A DNA stretch of 6,207 nt from NCBI GenBank assembly GCA_007123695.1, contig SLGN01000724.1, forward strand, positions 1 through 6,207, read 5' to 3'. Of this stretch, positions 4,747 to 6,207 are shown in pieces; position 1 is the first letter of the stretch; the number at the start of each line of letters is the position of its first letter. The position numbers and the translations under genes were made by a program. The notes beneath the pieces are model-generated. The model saw only the letters and a list, made by a program, of their open reading frames with translations. It did no database searches and was not told the origin of the DNA. The stretch is from Verrucomicrobiales bacterium (lineage in GTDB: Bacteria > Verrucomicrobiota > Verrucomicrobiia > Verrucomicrobiales > DEV007).

Positions 4747-6207
4747 GCCGGTGCGTGCTGCAAGTTCCATGCCGAGATCAGCGCCTTGAGACCCGCCATC
4801 TCGATGGACGAATCCACGCCGCAGCCCCACAGCAGCGTGCCGTCGGCGGCGCTCTGGATCTGCACGTAGGCGGCCGAGTCGGCGTCGGATCCGCCGCGCA
4901 GCGCGTGGCTCCGGTAGTCGGTGACCTTGAAATCCTTGTGCCCCGACTCCTCCAGGAAGTGAACGAAGGCGTTGATCGGACCGTTGCCCCGCCCGCTCCC
5001 GCGCAGGGTCGCGTCGGCGATGTCGATGGCGGCGTGGCAGACGACCTCGCCGCGGACGCCGTCGTGGTCGAGTTCGAACTCCAGCAGGTTCATCGGCGCG
5101 GCCAAGTTCACGAACCTCCCGAAAAAGAGTTCGCCGATCTCGTCGTTCCCCAGCTCACGGCCGAGGGCGTCGGCGTGGTCGTAGATGTATTTCCCGACCT
5201 GCGGGTGCATCGACTTGGGCAGATCGAAGCCGTGCTCGCGGTCGAGCACGTAGGCCACGCCGCCCTTGCCGCTCTGGCTGTTGATGCGGATGATGGCCTC
5301 GTAGCTGCGCCCGATGTCCTGCGGATCGATGGTGAGGTAGGGCACGCCCCACGGCACCGTGGCGTCGCCCGCCGCCGCCAGCTCGCGCTCGCGACGGTCG
5401 AAGCCCTTCTTGATCGCGTCCTGGTGGCTGCCGGAAAAGGCGGTGAAGACCAGCTCGCCCGCGTAGGGCTGCCGCTCCGGCACGGTCAGGCGGGTGGTCT
5501 CCTCGTAGACTCGGCGGATCGAGGCGAGGTCGGAGAAATCGAGCCCCGTCTCGATGCCGTGGCTGTTCATGTTCAGCGCGACGACGACGATGTCGAGGTT
5601 GCCGGTTCGCTCACCGTTGCCGAAGAGCGTGCCCTCGACGCGGTCCGCGCCCGCGAGCAGGCCCAGCTCCGTCGCGGCGATGCCGGTGCCACGGTCGTTG
5701 TGGGTGTGCAGGCTCACCAAGGTGCAGTCGCGCCGGTCGATGCGGCGGCAGAACCACTCGATCTGGTCCGCGTGCACGTTCGGCGTGCTCCACTCCACGG
5801 TGGCGGGCAGGTTGAGGATGATCTTGTTCTGCGGCGTCGGCCCCCAGACCTCCGAGACCGCGTTGCAGACCTCGAGGGAGAAGTCCAGCTCGGTGTCCGA
5901 AAAGCTTTCGGGCGAATACTGCAGCGTCACCTCCGTGCCGGGCACGCTCGGCACGAGCTCGCGGATCAGGGCCGCCCCGTCCACGGCGATCTTCTTGATC
6001 GACTCCTTCGAGGCGTCGCCGAAGGTGACCCGGCGCTGCAGGGGCGAGGTCGAGTTGTAGAGGTGCACGATCGCCTTCTTCACCCCGGCGAGGCTCTCGA
6101 AGGTGCGTCGGATGAGGTGCTCGCGCGCCTGCACCAGCACCTGCACGGTGACATCGGCGGGGATGCGGTCCTGCTCGACGAGGGCGCGGAGAAAGTTGAA
6201 CTCGGTC
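4743..6207 (-). CDS. leuA: 2-isopropylmalate synthase, type 2 (5' end outside window)
   Basis: This enzyme condenses acetyl-CoA with 3-methyl-2-oxobutanoate to 2-isopropylmalate, the committed step of leucine biosynthesis, in the cytoplasm. The frame is open to the right edge, so about 80 N-terminal residues are missing from the usual length of roughly 560; 487 are visible. The TIM-barrel part includes VQVLVQAREHLI, HLYNSTSPLQRR, the metal-binding HTHNDRG (about 5690-5708), the FGNGERTGN loop (about 5598-5624) and NMNSHGIETGLDFSD. SGSHQDAIKKGF then leads into the linker. The C-terminal regulatory LeuA dimer domain, the site of leucine feedback inhibition in the family, covers about the last 115 residues, with GSGRGNGPINAF, RGGSDADSAAYV and WGCGVDSSIEMAGLKAL. 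The GTG at 6146 is internal, not a start. The sequence NMNSHGIETGLDFSD and the overall length identify the yeast/actinobacterial-like type 2 enzyme and not the E. coli type. Its TGA overlaps the gph ATG by 4 nt. Confidence 0.95.
   Translation of the reverse strand, partial: TEFNFLRALVEQDRIPADVTVQVLVQAREHLIRRTFESLAGVKKAIVHLYNSTSPLQRRVTFGDASKESIKKIAVDGAALIRELVPSVPGTEVTLQYSPESFSDTELDFSLEVCNAVSEVWGPTPQNKIILNLPATVEWSTPNVHADQIEWFCRRIDRRDCTLVSLHTHNDRGTGIAATELGLLAGADRVEGTLFGNGERTGNLDIVVVALNMNSHGIETGLDFSDLASIRRVYEETTRLTVPERQPYAGELVFTAFSGSHQDAIKKGFDRRERELAAAGDATVPWGVPYLTIDPQDIGRSYEAIIRINSQSGKGGVAYVLDREHGFDLPKSMHPQVGKYIYDHADALGRELGNDEIGELFFGRFVNLAAPMNLLEFELDHDGVRGEVVCHAAIDIADATLRGSGRGNGPINAFVHFLEESGHKDFKVTDYRSHALRGGSDADSAAYVQIQSAADGTLLWGCGVDSSIEMAGLKALISAWNLQHAPA

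Noticed and set aside
4747..4830. Upstream extension of gph to a start at 4830
   Set aside because: It would add 28 residues before motif I and lie wholly within the leuA dimer domain; the ATG at 4746 gives the normal HAD N-terminus and an ATGA overlap.
6144..6146. GTG as the leuA start
   Set aside because: It falls inside the catalytic domain, and the frame continues with LeuA-like residues (EQDRIPADVT) to the window edge.

Overview
This 6.2 kb window has high GC content and is densely coding. All six recognisable genes, two of them cut by the window ends, lie on the minus strand. In transcription order (right to left) they are leuA (cut at its 5' end), a HAD phosphatase of the Gph type, a degenerate ABC-ATPase-like protein, rodA, the ATPase and the permease of an ABC-2 (GldA/GldF-like) system, and the first 20 codons of a further gene. 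The long plus-strand reading frames are antisense shadows, as expected at this GC content. The RodA sequence (the AINDFIF motif around the catalytic Asp, the QPSQ motif, and the C-terminal GLVQSVWIHR) together with a Gld-type ABC cluster suggests a member of the Verrucomicrobiota, perhaps class Opitutia. This assignment is from memory of family sequences and was not searched.

Right part (4069-6207): leuA encodes the long, type 2 form of 2-isopropylmalate synthase, the first committed step of leucine synthesis. Its stop overlaps the start of gph by 4 nt (ATGA), so the two are probably translated in a coupled way.

Middle (2039-4068): a 64-nt gap holds a sigma70-like promoter whose predicted start site coincides with the ATG of the next gene. 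That gene has the full fold-level layout of an OppF/DppF-type ABC ATPase, but every nucleotide-binding and catalytic motif is replaced. Only 7 nt separate it from rodA, the SEDS glycosyltransferase of lateral cell-wall synthesis. This pseudo-ATPase/rodA pair is the most unusual element in the window.

Left part (1-2038): after a 161-nt spacer with two GC-rich inverted repeats come an intact ABC ATPase and an ABC-2 permease, then the start of a third gene that by position could be the GldG-like subunit. A 60-nt spacer between ATPase and permease carries two kinds of short degenerate direct repeats, one of which runs into the ATPase 3' end. None of the six visible start codons has a convincing Shine-Dalgarno sequence, and several are preceded by pyrimidine-rich stretches. 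No tRNA, rRNA, CRISPR array, insertion sequence or riboswitch was recognised.
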